Notes under the pieces: model-generated
Database searches by the model: none
The model's input: only the letters and a program-made list of their open reading frames with translations
Told to the model about the DNA's origin: nothing
From: Syntrophobacterales bacterium
Lineage (GTDB): Bacteria; Desulfobacterota; Syntrophorhabdia; Syntrophorhabdales; WCHB1-27
NCBI GenBank assembly: GCA_017881765.1
Contig: JADGQN010000064.1
Span: 1 to 15,494, forward strand
Length of the DNA: 15,494 nt
Direction: 5' to 3'
Translations under genes and position numbers: made by a program
Part shown: piece after piece, positions 6,407 through 13,536 of the stretch
Position numbering within the stretch: the first letter of the stretch is position 1
Layout of the letters: every line of letters begins with the position of its first letter

Positions 6407-7426
6407 ATGGATAAAGTAAGGCTTGGCAGGACTGGTCTCGTAGTGACAAGAATGGGGTGGGGTGGAATTCCCATACAGCGCGTCGGCGAGCAGGAGGCGG
6501 TCTCCGTCATAAGGGCCGTGGTTGACATGGGAGTGGACCTCCTGGACACGGCCCGTGCATACACGGACAGCGAGCATAAAATTGGCCTGGCACTGCGGGA
6601 GGTAGAGAGGCCCGTCGTCCTTTCTTCAAAATCACAGATAAGAACAGCGAAGATCTATGACGACGTGCACGAAAGCTTGAAACAACTGCAGGTCGCCAAG
6701 GTCCATATCTATCATCTTCACAACATTTCCAAACAAGAAGAGTACGAACAGGTGATGGCCCCGGGTGGCGGCTACGAGGGGCTGCAGCGCGCACGGGATG
6801 AAGGCTTGATCGATCATATCGCCATCTCCAGCCACAGCCTCGATGTCCTTGAGAGGGTAGTCGGGGAGGGACATTTTGACGTTATCATGGCCTGTTACAG
6901 TTTCCTCGAACCGGATGCAGCAAAAAAAGTCTTCCCGTTGGCCCGCGCAAAGGATATCGGGGTGCTCACCATGAAGGCGCTGTCGGGCGGGGTCATTGAA
7001 GAGGCCGGGCCTGCGCTGAGATACGTGTTCGCGGAAGAAGGCATCGTGCCAATCCCGGGCTCTGAGACCCTGGAACGGGCCCGAGAAAATTGGAAGATAT
7101 TCATGGAAGGCGGCGCCCTCACCGAGCGTGATAAGGAGCGGATCGAAGCCATCAGAAAGGAATTCGACCGTGTCTTCTGCAGGCGATGCGACTACTGTCA
7201 GCCTTGCTCGGAGAAGATTTCCATCCAGTTTCTGATAGGATTAAAGAGCACGATCAAGCGGTTTGGCAATCAGGTACAGGAGCTGAAATGGATGAAGGAG
7301 ATGATAGAGAAGGCAAGGAACTGCTCCGAATGCGGAGAATGTATGACGCGTTGCCCCTATCAATTACCGATTCCCGACCTGATCAAGAAGAACCTGGCGT
7401 GGTACGATAGTCTCATGAATCAATGA
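6407..7426 (+). CDS. aldo/keto reductase with C-terminal 4Fe-4S ferredoxin-type cysteines
   Basis: 339 residues from the ATG at 6407 (GAGGAG nine bases upstream; an earlier ATG at 6386 has no ribosome binding site). Cytoplasmic NAD(P)H-linked carbonyl reductase fold. Seen: the AKR entry motif VRLGRTGL...GWGGIPI and the catalytic tetrad Asp47, Tyr52 (DTARAY), Lys75 (LSSKS) and His105 (IYHLHN). Then follow GLIDHIAISSHS and the nucleotide-binding end VPIPGSETLERARENW. After residue 257 comes a cysteine-rich tail, Cys258-261-264-267 (CRRCDYCQPC). The ferredoxin motif CxxCxxCxxxCP follows at Cys306, 309, 312 and 316. This domain order is well known in anaerobes. The substrate is unknown. Single gene, ended by a strong hairpin shared with the convergent gene. 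Confidence 0.93.
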   Translation: MDKVRLGRTGLVVTRMGWGGIPIQRVGEQEAVSVIRAVVDMGVDLLDTARAYTDSEHKIGLALREVERPVVLSSKSQIRTAKIYDDVHESLKQLQVAKVHIYHLHNISKQEEYEQVMAPGGGYEGLQRARDEGLIDHIAISSHSLDVLERVVGEGHFDVIMACYSFLEPDAAKKVFPLARAKDIGVLTMKALSGGVIEEAGPALRYVFAEEGIVPIPGSETLERARENWKIFMEGGALTERDKERIEAIRKEFDRVFCRRCDYCQPCSEKISIQFLIGLKSTIKRFGNQVQELKWMKEMIEKARNCSECGECMTRCPYQLPIPDLIKKNLAWYDSLMNQ

Positions 7427-7433
7427 GGTTGAG

Positions 7434-7467
7434 GCCGAAGGGCCCGTCACAAAACAGGCCCTTCGGC
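7434..7467. terminator. bidirectional terminator-like hairpin between convergent genes
   Basis: A perfect 11-bp inverted repeat, GCCGAAGGGCC (7434-7444) and GGCCCTTCGGC (7457-7467), with a 12-base loop. It lies between the stop of the aldo/keto reductase gene (7426) and the stop of the minus-strand DsbA-like gene (7477). Neither strand has a clear T-run after the stem, so termination may be assisted or inefficient. Confidence 0.7.
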
Positions 7468-7476
7468 ATACCGCAA

Positions 7477-8331
7477 CTACTTCTTCCCTTTCTTCGTCTC
7501 CGCTTCAATGGCCTGCTGGAAACCAGGAAGGCTTCGCTGAGTGAGTAGTCTCCCGTTTACGAAAATTGTGGGCGTTCCTTGAACGTTTACCTGAGCGGCA
7601 CTGCTGGTGTCCCTGTCGATGAGAGACGCGATGGCCGGATCTTTCAGATCCTGGTTGAACTTTTCCATCTTCAAGCCGATCTGCTTGGCGATTGCCTCCA
7701 CTTTGGCATCGCTGAGATCCTTCTGATTCGCGAATAGTTCGTGGTGCATTTCCCAGAATTTTCCCTGTTTCCCGGCAGCAAGGGCTGCCACGGCTGCCTT
7801 CCTGGCATAAGGGTGCATCTGAAGGGGAAACTGCTTGATTACAAGTTTGACCTCTTTCGGGAATTTCTCCAGCACCTGCTGGAGGAGGGGCTCAAGCCCC
7901 GCACAGTACGGTCACTGGTAATCATCGTAAATGGCAATGGTGACGGGAGCCTCCTTAGGCCCCTTAAATGGGAGACCACTCACGTCGATCTTGTAAATGG
8001 TTTCGAGCATTATCACCTGCACTAGTTTTTTCGAATTGCTCGAAATCGAGAGTGCATCTCCTCTCGGCAGCGAGACAATGCGATCAAACTCCTTGTCCAC
8101 CGGAATGTGGTCAGTGATCTTCCCCTCCGGAATCGAATAGACGAGAATTTCTCCCGGTGTCAGGACGAATAACCGCTGTCCATCCATCGAGGGAGCGACA
8201 TCCAGGGGGGCGGCCTTCAGATCCAGGCTCTTGATAACCTTCCACTCCACATCGGCCTGGACAACTTTGGGGAGAAAGGCCCAGGCAACCACGACAAGCA
8301 AGGCCAAAACCAAGATGATTCTCTTTTTCAC
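7477..8331 (-). CDS. secreted DsbA-family thiol-disulfide oxidoreductase, probable selenoprotein (UPYC active site)
   Basis: One reading frame from GTG 8331 (AGAGAGG eight bases upstream) to 7477, broken only by a TGA at 7914-7912. Reading it as selenocysteine gives 284 residues. Residues 1-26 form a signal peptide (KKRIILVLALLVVVAW...VVQA). Residues 27-125 are a strand-rich segment with a beta-propeller-blade look (SMDGQRLFVLTPGEILVYSI). From about 126 there is a DsbA/thioredoxin fold: APVTIAIYDDYQ-U140-PYC143, helical insert KQGKFWEMHHELFA (188-201), and the cis-Pro loop GTPTIFVNG (Pro254). The UGA is exactly at the first Cys of CxxC, and the remaining half stays in frame and well conserved. 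Two perfect hairpins follow the UGA. Likely role: thiol oxidation, isomerisation or reduction in the periplasm. Alternatives are a nonsense mutation or a sequencing error turning a Cys codon into TGA; the exact position makes these less likely. Confidence 0.85.
7867..7884 (-). promoter_or_regulatory. candidate bacterial SECIS hairpin (loop AGGU)
   Basis: In the mRNA this is CUCCAGC-AGGU-GCUGGAG, a perfect 7-bp stem with loop AGGU. The loop begins 34 bases after the UGA. Bacterial SECIS elements lie directly behind the UGA inside the coding region and present G/U-rich loops to SelB; the E. coli fdhF element has an AGGU-containing loop. Assigning the function is inference. Confidence 0.6.
7887..7900 (-). 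promoter_or_regulatory. second hairpin just after the UGA (loop UUGA)
   Basis: In the mRNA this is GGGGC-UUGA-GCCCC, a perfect 5-bp stem starting 11 bases after the UGA, with its loop at 16 bases. It could be the SECIS element itself, a lower structural partner of the AGGU hairpin, or chance. The AGGU hairpin fits known SECIS loops better; this one has the more usual distance from the UGA. Confidence 0.4.
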
Positions 8332-8385
8332 AATGCGCACCTCTCTTCTTAAGTTATCGACCAAAGAATCTGATTCTAAACATGC

Positions 8386-8414
8386 ATTATACTATTATAG
8401 TATTATTCTGCCAT
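8386..8414 (-). promoter_or_regulatory. sigma-70-type promoter for the DsbA-like selenoprotein gene
   Basis: Minus strand: -35 ATGGCA (8414-8409), 17-base spacer, perfect -10 TATAAT (8391-8386). A second TATAAT lies just upstream inside the spacer. The expected transcription start is near 8379, about 48 bases before the GTG at 8331. Confidence 0.65.
8389..8403. repeat. operator-like dyad within the promoter
   Basis: ATACTA-TTA-TAGTAT, a perfect 6-bp inverted repeat with a 3-base centre. It overlaps the spacer and the upstream half of the -10 box of the selenoprotein promoter. The position suits a repressor site. The sequence is very AT-rich and contains two overlapping TATAAT boxes, so symmetry by chance is possible. 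Confidence 0.4.
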
Positions 8415-8573
8415 TTTTAAAGCACTTATGCCGTAAGTATCGAGACCGCACGCTTTCCTCATCTCACGCCGGCGCCTCTATTGAGCAAGCAAATCCGATG
8501 CCAACCGTGGCGTATAGGTACACGTGCGGTTGGAAGGCCATCCGCAATGCAAGCCCCACTCTCTTTAGGTCCC

Positions 8574-8602
8574 TTGATATTCTTCGATCCGATACCTATA
8601 GT
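8574..8602 (+). promoter_or_regulatory. sigma-70-type promoter for the BACON-domain gene
   Basis: -35 TTGATA (8574-8579), 17-base spacer, -10 TATAGT (8597-8602). Each hexamer matches consensus at five of six positions. The expected transcription start is near 8609, with the GTG start at 8667. A short dyad AGTGT...ACACT (8600-8604, 8615-8619) spans the start region. Confidence 0.65.
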
Positions 8603-8666
8603 GTCAATGGTTCAACACTGTGAGGTATCGCCTTCGTTAGATCGACCTGTTTGAGAGGAGAAGAAT

Positions 8667-9029
8667 GTGCAACTCCATTTTTTCAGGGCCGTACGCTTGA
8701 CCATCCCGGCCGTCATTATGGCTGCGGTGATCGGATACGCCCAGGGGCCTGCATGCACATTTGCGGTCTCCCCTCAGCAGCTGGGCTTCGACGCATCGGG
8801 CGGAAGCGCAGAGATCAAGGTGACGGCATCAGCTCCGGACTGCTCCTTTACCGTGAAGAACGGGTACCGCTGGATAGCCGTCTCTCCCACTCAAGGGAAA
8901 GGGTCGGATACCTTAAGTATATCAGTTGCACCCAATGCGTCACGTTTACCGCATATGGGATCGGTCTCCGTTGACGGGACGGAAGTCCTGATTACCATCT
9001 ATGCGCCAAAGATCACGGGCGGTCCCTGA
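8667..9029 (+). CDS. small secreted single BACON-domain protein
   Basis: 120 residues from a GTG start with AGGAG seven bases upstream; the ATG two bases earlier opens only a very short frame. Residues 1-26 look like a signal peptide (VRLTIPAVIMAAVIGYAQG). The rest is one BACON-type Ig-like domain: CTFAVSPQQLGFDASGGSAEIKV, then TASAPDCSFTV, RWIAVSPTQGKGSDTLSISVAPN and SVSVDGTEVLITIYAP. The W-I-x-V-S-P, G-x-G-S-x-T-L and VAPN elements are typical. Cys29 and Cys55 or so may form a disulfide. BACON domains are linked to carbohydrate or mucin binding, often inside larger proteins; here the domain stands alone, so the partner is unknown. It has its own promoter and is probably monocistronic. Confidence 0.75.
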   Translation: MQLHFFRAVRLTIPAVIMAAVIGYAQGPACTFAVSPQQLGFDASGGSAEIKVTASAPDCSFTVKNGYRWIAVSPTQGKGSDTLSISVAPNASRLPHMGSVSVDGTEVLITIYAPKITGGP

Positions 9030-9093
9030 TCCAGCCGTGATGCCGCGGTCATCAGCAGAAGCCGTTTTAGATGCTCCTTTGGCCCGGTCTGCC

Positions 9094-9122
9094 TTGACAA
9101 AACCCGGCACAAGGTAAAGAAT
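9094..9122 (+). promoter_or_regulatory. likely promoter of the hopanoid operon
   Basis: Perfect -35 TTGACA (9094-9099), 17-base spacer, -10 AAGAAT (9117-9122; four of six). The expected transcription start is near 9129, just before a run of nine G. The leader to the hpnJ start is about 75 bases. Confidence 0.5.
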
Positions 9123-9131
9123 AGAATACAA

Positions 9132-9140
9132 GGGGGGGGG
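9132..9140 (+). repeat. homopolymeric tract of nine G in the hpnJ leader
   Basis: Nine consecutive G lie a few bases after the expected transcription start of the hopanoid operon. Such tracts slip during replication, and at the start of a transcript they can cause reiterative transcription. No coding frame depends on its length. Confidence 0.6.
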
Positions 9141-9203
9141 TAGTGGTGTGCTGTTTTTTGCCTTTGAAAGATACGTGCCCCCGTTCACCTACCAGAGGAT
9201 GTT

Positions 9204-10625
9204 GTGCGAACATTGTTCCTGAATCCACCGTCGTTTGACGGGTTCGATGGCAGTGCAGGAGCGCGCTACCAGGCCCGTCGCGAAATTCGATCATTCTGGT
9301 ATCCCACCTGGTTGGCCTACCCCGCGGGAATGGTGGAACATGGCCATTTGCTGGATGCTTCAGCCCACGACATGGGTGTGGAGGGCGTCATGCGGCAGGC
9401 ACACGACTATGAGCTTATCATCCTTCACACCAGCACGCCTACCCTGGCAAACGACGCCAAAGTGGCCGAGAGCTTAAAGGAACACTTCCCTCAGCTTCTT
9501 GTCGGGTTTGTCGGGTCGCATCCCACGGTCCTGCCCGAAGCGACCCTATCGGAAGCAAAGGCCGTTGATTTTGCCGCGATTGGCGAATTTGATTATACCG
9601 TAGCGGAAATCGCCCGCGGCACTCCTCTCAAAAAGGTAGACGGGATAGCGTATCGCTCCAACGGCAATGTGCTTCGCACTCCGCCGAGGCCTTTCATCGA
9701 GAATCTTGATGCGCTACCTTTTGTGACGGAAGTTTACGCCCGGGACCTCAAAATTGAAGATTACTTTATAGGTTATTTGCAACATCCTTATATCTCTCTG
9801 TATGCCGGCAGAGGCTGCCGGTCGCGCTGCACCTTCTGCTTGTGGCCGCAAACCATCTCAGGGCACGTTTACAGGGTGCGCAGTCCCGAGAACGTTTACG
9901 AGGAATTGGTAAGGGCGAGGCAGCTTTTTCCCGACGTGAAAGAATACTTCTTTGATGATGACACCTTCACGGATAATCCGAAGCTTACCGAGATTGCTCG
10001 ATACATGGGACGCCTGGGTATCGCATGGTCGTGCAATGCGAGGGTATCGGTCCGGAAGGAGACCCTCAAGGTGCTCAAGGATAACGGCTTGCGCCTCCTC
10101 GTCGTAGGGTTTGAGTCGGGCAATCAGAAGATCCTTAACAACATCAGGAAAGGGGTCCGTCTCGACCAGGCGCGCTCATTTGTTAAGGCAGCCAGGGAGT
10201 TGGGCATCTTGATACACGGGACCTTTGTCCTCGGGTTACCCGGTGAGAGCGCGGAAACGATCGAGGAAACCATACGATTTGCCAAGGAAGTCGACCCCTA
10301 CAGCCTCCAGGTGTCCCTCGCCGCCCCGTATCCGGGCACGGAGCTTTACGAGCAGGCAAAAAGGGAAGGGTGGCTGGTCAAGGAAGGGGATCGGCTCGTG
10401 AGAGAGGGAATTCAAGATGCCGTACTCTCCTACGGGAATCTGTCAGCCGAGGAAGTATTCTGCGCGGTTGACCGTTTCTATCGTGCCTTCTATCTGAGAC
10501 CCGGGCCCCTGTTGCGGATCCTTGGCGACATGCTTCGGGACAGGGCGCTCTTCCGTCGAAGGGTACGCGAGGGGAAAGAGTTTTTCTCCTTCCTCGCGAA
10601 GCGAAAAGAGGTCGCTGGAACGTGA
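9204..10625 (+). CDS. hpnJ: hopanoid biosynthesis radical SAM protein HpnJ
   Basis: 473 residues from GTG 9204 (AGAGG seven bases upstream; the VRTLFLNPPSFDGFDG start fits the family). Seen: an N-terminal cobalamin-binding-type Rossmann region (about 1-135, with LLDASAHDMG and VGFVGSHPTVLPE). The radical SAM cluster follows, Cys205-xxx-Cys209-xx-Cys212 in AGRGCRSRCTFCLW. Downstream come EYFFDDDTFTDN, VGFESGNQKILNNIRKG and GTFVLGLPGE of the SAM barrel. From work on this family, HpnJ contracts the glucosamine ring of bacteriohopanetetrol glucosamine to the cyclitol ether. It is the first gene of the operon, and its TGA overlaps the hpnK start. The HpnK-HpnJ pair implies composite head groups. 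Confidence 0.93.
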   Translation: MRTLFLNPPSFDGFDGSAGARYQARREIRSFWYPTWLAYPAGMVEHGHLLDASAHDMGVEGVMRQAHDYELIILHTSTPTLANDAKVAESLKEHFPQLLVGFVGSHPTVLPEATLSEAKAVDFAAIGEFDYTVAEIARGTPLKKVDGIAYRSNGNVLRTPPRPFIENLDALPFVTEVYARDLKIEDYFIGYLQHPYISLYAGRGCRSRCTFCLWPQTISGHVYRVRSPENVYEELVRARQLFPDVKEYFFDDDTFTDNPKLTEIARYMGRLGIAWSCNARVSVRKETLKVLKDNGLRLLVVGFESGNQKILNNIRKGVRLDQARSFVKAARELGILIHGTFVLGLPGESAETIEETIRFAKEVDPYSLQVSLAAPYPGTELYEQAKREGWLVKEGDRLVREGIQDAVLSYGNLSAEEVFCAVDRFYRAFYLRPGPLLRILGDMLRDRALFRRRVREGKEFFSFLAKRKEVAGT

Positions 10626-11557
10626 TGGGCCCGTCAAGTCTGAAAGGGGAAGCCAGGTACCTTGTGGTTGTCGCGGACGATCTTGGCCGTTCAAGCTTTG
10701 TGAACCGCGCTGTAGCCAGGGCGTATGACCGGGGATTCCTGACGGCTGCGAGCCTCATGGCCAACGGGGATGCCTTCGAAGAGGCAGTCACGTTGATTCG
10801 CATGCGGCCCGGTCTTTCCGTAGGCTTGCATATTACTTTATGCGATGGTAGGGCGGTGCTGTCGCCTTCCGAGATACCTGGTCTCGTCGACGCGAACGGC
10901 CGGTTCGAAACAAGTCCCTTTCGCGCTGGATTGCGCTACTGGAGGTTGAGGAGGAACTTGACGCGCGAGATGGAGGCAGAGATCGAGGCGCAGTTCGAAC
11001 GGCTCCTGGAAGCAGGGATTTTACCGACTCACGTGGACGGCCATCATCATCTGCACATGCACCCCGCCATCTTCGAATTGGTCTGCAAGGCTGCCGCGAA
11101 AAGGCGCGTGGCATGGATACGGGTTCCAAGAGAGCCTCTTGCAAAGGTTGTTCGCGCCGGATTCCCGTCTGGCGTTTCGAGCCTGGCCGAGTGGATTACG
11201 TTCAGTATGCTGGCGGTTCGCAATATAAAGATCGCGCATGCGTACGGACTCAAAACCGCCTCACATGTCGTGGGGCTTTCGAACAGAGGCAGGAGGCGCA
11301 GGGCAGGCGGGAGATTGAACAGGACATTGAAGATGGACGAAAAATACCTTCGCGCCCTTCTCCCGCTTTTGAAGGGCGTGACCAATGAGATTTACGCTCA
11401 TCCCGACCTTGCTACGGAAGCTGGCCGGCGCGAAACCGAAGCACTGGCATCTCTGAATACCCGGGAGGACGCCGCGTTGCTCGGGATGGTCTGCACGGGA
11501 TATAGTGAGCTCCTGGGGGCTGTTGCCTCGCGGGGTTTCCAGGAGATGAGAAAATGA
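10625..11557 (+). CDS. hpnK: hopanoid biosynthesis protein HpnK (YdjC-like deacetylase)
   Basis: 310 residues from ATG 10625, which shares one base with the hpnJ stop; a GTG one codon earlier is equally possible. YdjC/ChbG-fold deacetylase. From family work, HpnK removes the acetyl group from N-acetylglucosaminyl-bacteriohopanetetrol before HpnJ acts. Seen: YLVVVADDLGRS with the metal Asp pair (Asp18, Asp19), VGLHITLCDG, and the His cluster THVDGHHHLHMHP (His136, Asp138, His140-142), then ITNEIYAHPDL-type C-terminal motif (VTNEIYAHPD). The glycosyltransferase HpnI, which would act first, is not in this window. The TGA overlaps the shc ATG (ATGA), so the genes are translationally coupled. Confidence 0.93.
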   Translation: MGPSSLKGEARYLVVVADDLGRSSFVNRAVARAYDRGFLTAASLMANGDAFEEAVTLIRMRPGLSVGLHITLCDGRAVLSPSEIPGLVDANGRFETSPFRAGLRYWRLRRNLTREMEAEIEAQFERLLEAGILPTHVDGHHHLHMHPAIFELVCKAAAKRRVAWIRVPREPLAKVVRAGFPSGVSSLAEWITFSMLAVRNIKIAHAYGLKTASHVVGLSNRGRRRRAGGRLNRTLKMDEKYLRALLPLLKGVTNEIYAHPDLATEAGRRETEALASLNTREDAALLGMVCTGYSELLGAVASRGFQEMRK

Positions 11558-13536
11558 ACCCAGTGCCCGGCCAGATCCTGGCGACGCGGACTCCTTCACT
11601 ACCTTCCTACCCGGATGATCTGTTTGACTGGATCGCACAGGCGTGCAGGAGGACGCAAGATTATTATGTGGCCGACCAGCACTCTGATGGCTATTGGTGG
11701 TACGAACTGGAATCGAACGTGACGATAACCGCGGAGTATCTGATGCTGCTCCACTTCGTCGATAAGAAAGACGAAGTACGGGACAAGAAAATGGCACGCT
11801 ATCTCCTGCGGCATCAGAGGCCTGACGGCACGTGGGCAATACATTATGACGGACGAGGGGATCTAAGCACGACCGTCGAGGCATACTTTGCGCTCAAGCT
11901 GGCCGGATACCCGGCAGACGATCCAGCCATGAAAAAGGCGAGGGAATTCATTCTTGCTCAAGGTGGTGTGGAGCGTTCACGGGTCTTTACAAAAATCTTC
12001 CTGGCCCTTTTTGGCCAGATGGATTGGCAGGCTTGCCCCTCGGTGCCTGTCGAGATAATGCTTCTGCCCCACTGGGCCCCTCTCAGTATCTATAATATCT
12101 CCGCATGGGCGCGGGGCACGGTTGTGCCTCTCTCGATACTGCTCGATCTGAAGCCGATGAAGCCGCTTCCTGAGCGGTTGGGGCTACGTGAACTATACAA
12201 AAATCCTTCTGAGCGTCAGCCGCCTCTTACCACGGGGCCAACCTCATTGATTTCCTGGAAAAGATGCTTTCTCGCCCTTGACAAGATGATCAAGATCATC
12301 GAGACGAGCCGTGTGCGGCCTCTCAGAAAACGCGCCCTGGCGGCGGCTGAGACGTGGGTGCTCGAGCATCAGGAGGAAAGCGGTGACTGGCTGGGTATAC
12401 AACCCGCAATAGTCAATTCGATGCTGGCGCTCCTTAGCCTCGGCCATAACGGTGTTAATGGGGTAGCCCATCATGGACCCTTACAGAAAGGTTTTGAAGC
12501 CCTCAAGAGGTTTACAATCGAGACTGACGACGAGCTCCTGCTTCAATCCTGCGTTTCCCCGATCTGGGACACAGCCTTGACCAGCCTCGCGCTGCTTCAC
12601 TCGGGGGTCGGAAAGGAGCACCCATCGTTGGAAAAGGCCTGCAGGTGGCTTTCCTCGCAGCAGGTATTCAGGAAGGGCGACTGGAGCGTAAAGAGGCCGA
12701 ACCTGGAGCCGGGCGGATGGGCCTTCGAGTTTGAAAACGATTGGCAGCCGGATGTGGACGACACGGCGGTGGTCGTGATGTTTCTGAACCGTTACGGGGG
12801 AGGTGCTCATGTCTGCACCGAGAAGCTCGAAAAGGGCCTGAACTGGGTGCTCGGTATGCAGGGACAAGACGGTGGCTGGGGCGCCTTCGATGCCGACAAT
12901 AACAAGGAAATCGCAAACCAGGTACCTTTTGCGGACCTGAAGGCTATGCTCGACCCCAGCACCCCGGATGTCACGGGGCGGGCGTTGGAACTGCTCGGCA
13001 TGTTCGAGTATAAACCCGACGACGACGGGGTGCGTCGCGCTCTTGCATTCCTCAAGAGGACGCAGGAAGAAGATGGCTTGTGGTGGGGGCGGTGGGGCGT
13101 GAACTACGGCTACGGGACCTGGTCGGTGCTGGAGGGTCTCCGCTCTATAGGGGAAGAGATGGACGAGCCTTACGTGAGGAAGGCAATAGCTACCTTGAAA
13201 CACCACCAGAATGCAGACGGCGGCTGGGGGGAGTGCTGTGAATCTTACGAGGACCCGAGCCTGCGACTCCAGGGAAAGAGCACGCCATCACAGACAGCAT
13301 GGGTAACCATGGCCTTGCTGGCGGCCGGAGAAGGAACCTGTGAAGAGGTAACGCGCGGGATATGCTTTCTGCTCGAAAGACAGAAACCGGATGGAACCTG
13401 GGATGAACCGGAATTCACGGCCACGGGCTTTCCCAGGTATTTCATGATAAACTACCACAATTACAGGAACTGTTTCCCACTCATGGCGCTCGGCAAGTTC
13501 ATGTCGTTTTTTAGTGGTGAGAAGGGCGGACCATGA
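11554..13536 (+). CDS. shc: squalene-hopene cyclase
   Basis: 660 residues, normal family length. It cyclises squalene to hopene/hopanol at the inner membrane and is the defining step of hopanoid synthesis. Seen: the catalytic acid motif DVDDTA at 400-405 (DxDD). Several QW repeats run through the protein, for example QRPDGTW, QGQDGGWGAFD, QNADGGWGE and QKPDGTWDE. The entry motif DGYWWYELESN and the conserved SPIWDTALTSLAL and RGTVVPLSIL blocks are also present, as is the C-terminal FPRYFMINYHNYRNCFPLMALG. The ATG overlaps the hpnK stop by four bases (ATGA) and the stop overlaps hpnA the same way. All key motifs are intact. Confidence 0.98.
   Translation: MNPVPGQILATRTPSLPSYPDDLFDWIAQACRRTQDYYVADQHSDGYWWYELESNVTITAEYLMLLHFVDKKDEVRDKKMARYLLRHQRPDGTWAIHYDGRGDLSTTVEAYFALKLAGYPADDPAMKKAREFILAQGGVERSRVFTKIFLALFGQMDWQACPSVPVEIMLLPHWAPLSIYNISAWARGTVVPLSILLDLKPMKPLPERLGLRELYKNPSERQPPLTTGPTSLISWKRCFLALDKMIKIIETSRVRPLRKRALAAAETWVLEHQEESGDWLGIQPAIVNSMLALLSLGHNGVNGVAHHGPLQKGFEALKRFTIETDDELLLQSCVSPIWDTALTSLALLHSGVGKEHPSLEKACRWLSSQQVFRKGDWSVKRPNLEPGGWAFEFENDWQPDVDDTAVVVMFLNRYGGGAHVCTEKLEKGLNWVLGMQGQDGGWGAFDADNNKEIANQVPFADLKAMLDPSTPDVTGRALELLGMFEYKPDDDGVRRALAFLKRTQEEDGLWWGRWGVNYGYGTWSVLEGLRSIGEEMDEPYVRKAIATLKHHQNADGGWGECCESYEDPSLRLQGKSTPSQTAWVTMALLAAGEGTCEEVTRGICFLLERQKPDGTWDEPEFTATGFPRYFMINYHNYRNCFPLMALGKFMSFFSGEKGGP

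Larger units (their letters stand above)
8332..8666. other. 335-base intergenic region between divergent genes
   Basis: It holds the minus-strand promoter of the DsbA-like selenoprotein gene (8386-8414) with an embedded dyad, and the plus-strand promoter of the BACON-domain gene (8574-8602). In the roughly 160 bases between them I see no supported gene or RNA. Short frames that cross it have no ribosome binding site and no recognisable protein. Confidence 0.6.

Noticed and set aside
7477..8364. Two separate genes (8364-7912 and 7875-7477) or a pseudogene broken by a stop
   Set aside because: Both parts share one frame, the break is a TGA exactly at the first Cys of CxxC, there is no ribosome binding site before 7875, and the second part would lack the catalytic motif. 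Selenocysteine explains all of this better.
8389..8403. Rho-independent terminator
   Set aside because: AT-only weak stem located upstream of a start codon within a promoter; no gene ends there.
12481..13206. 241-codon frame on the minus strand
   Set aside because: Antisense shadow of the squalene-hopene cyclase gene, rich in His/Pro/Arg without any domain pattern.
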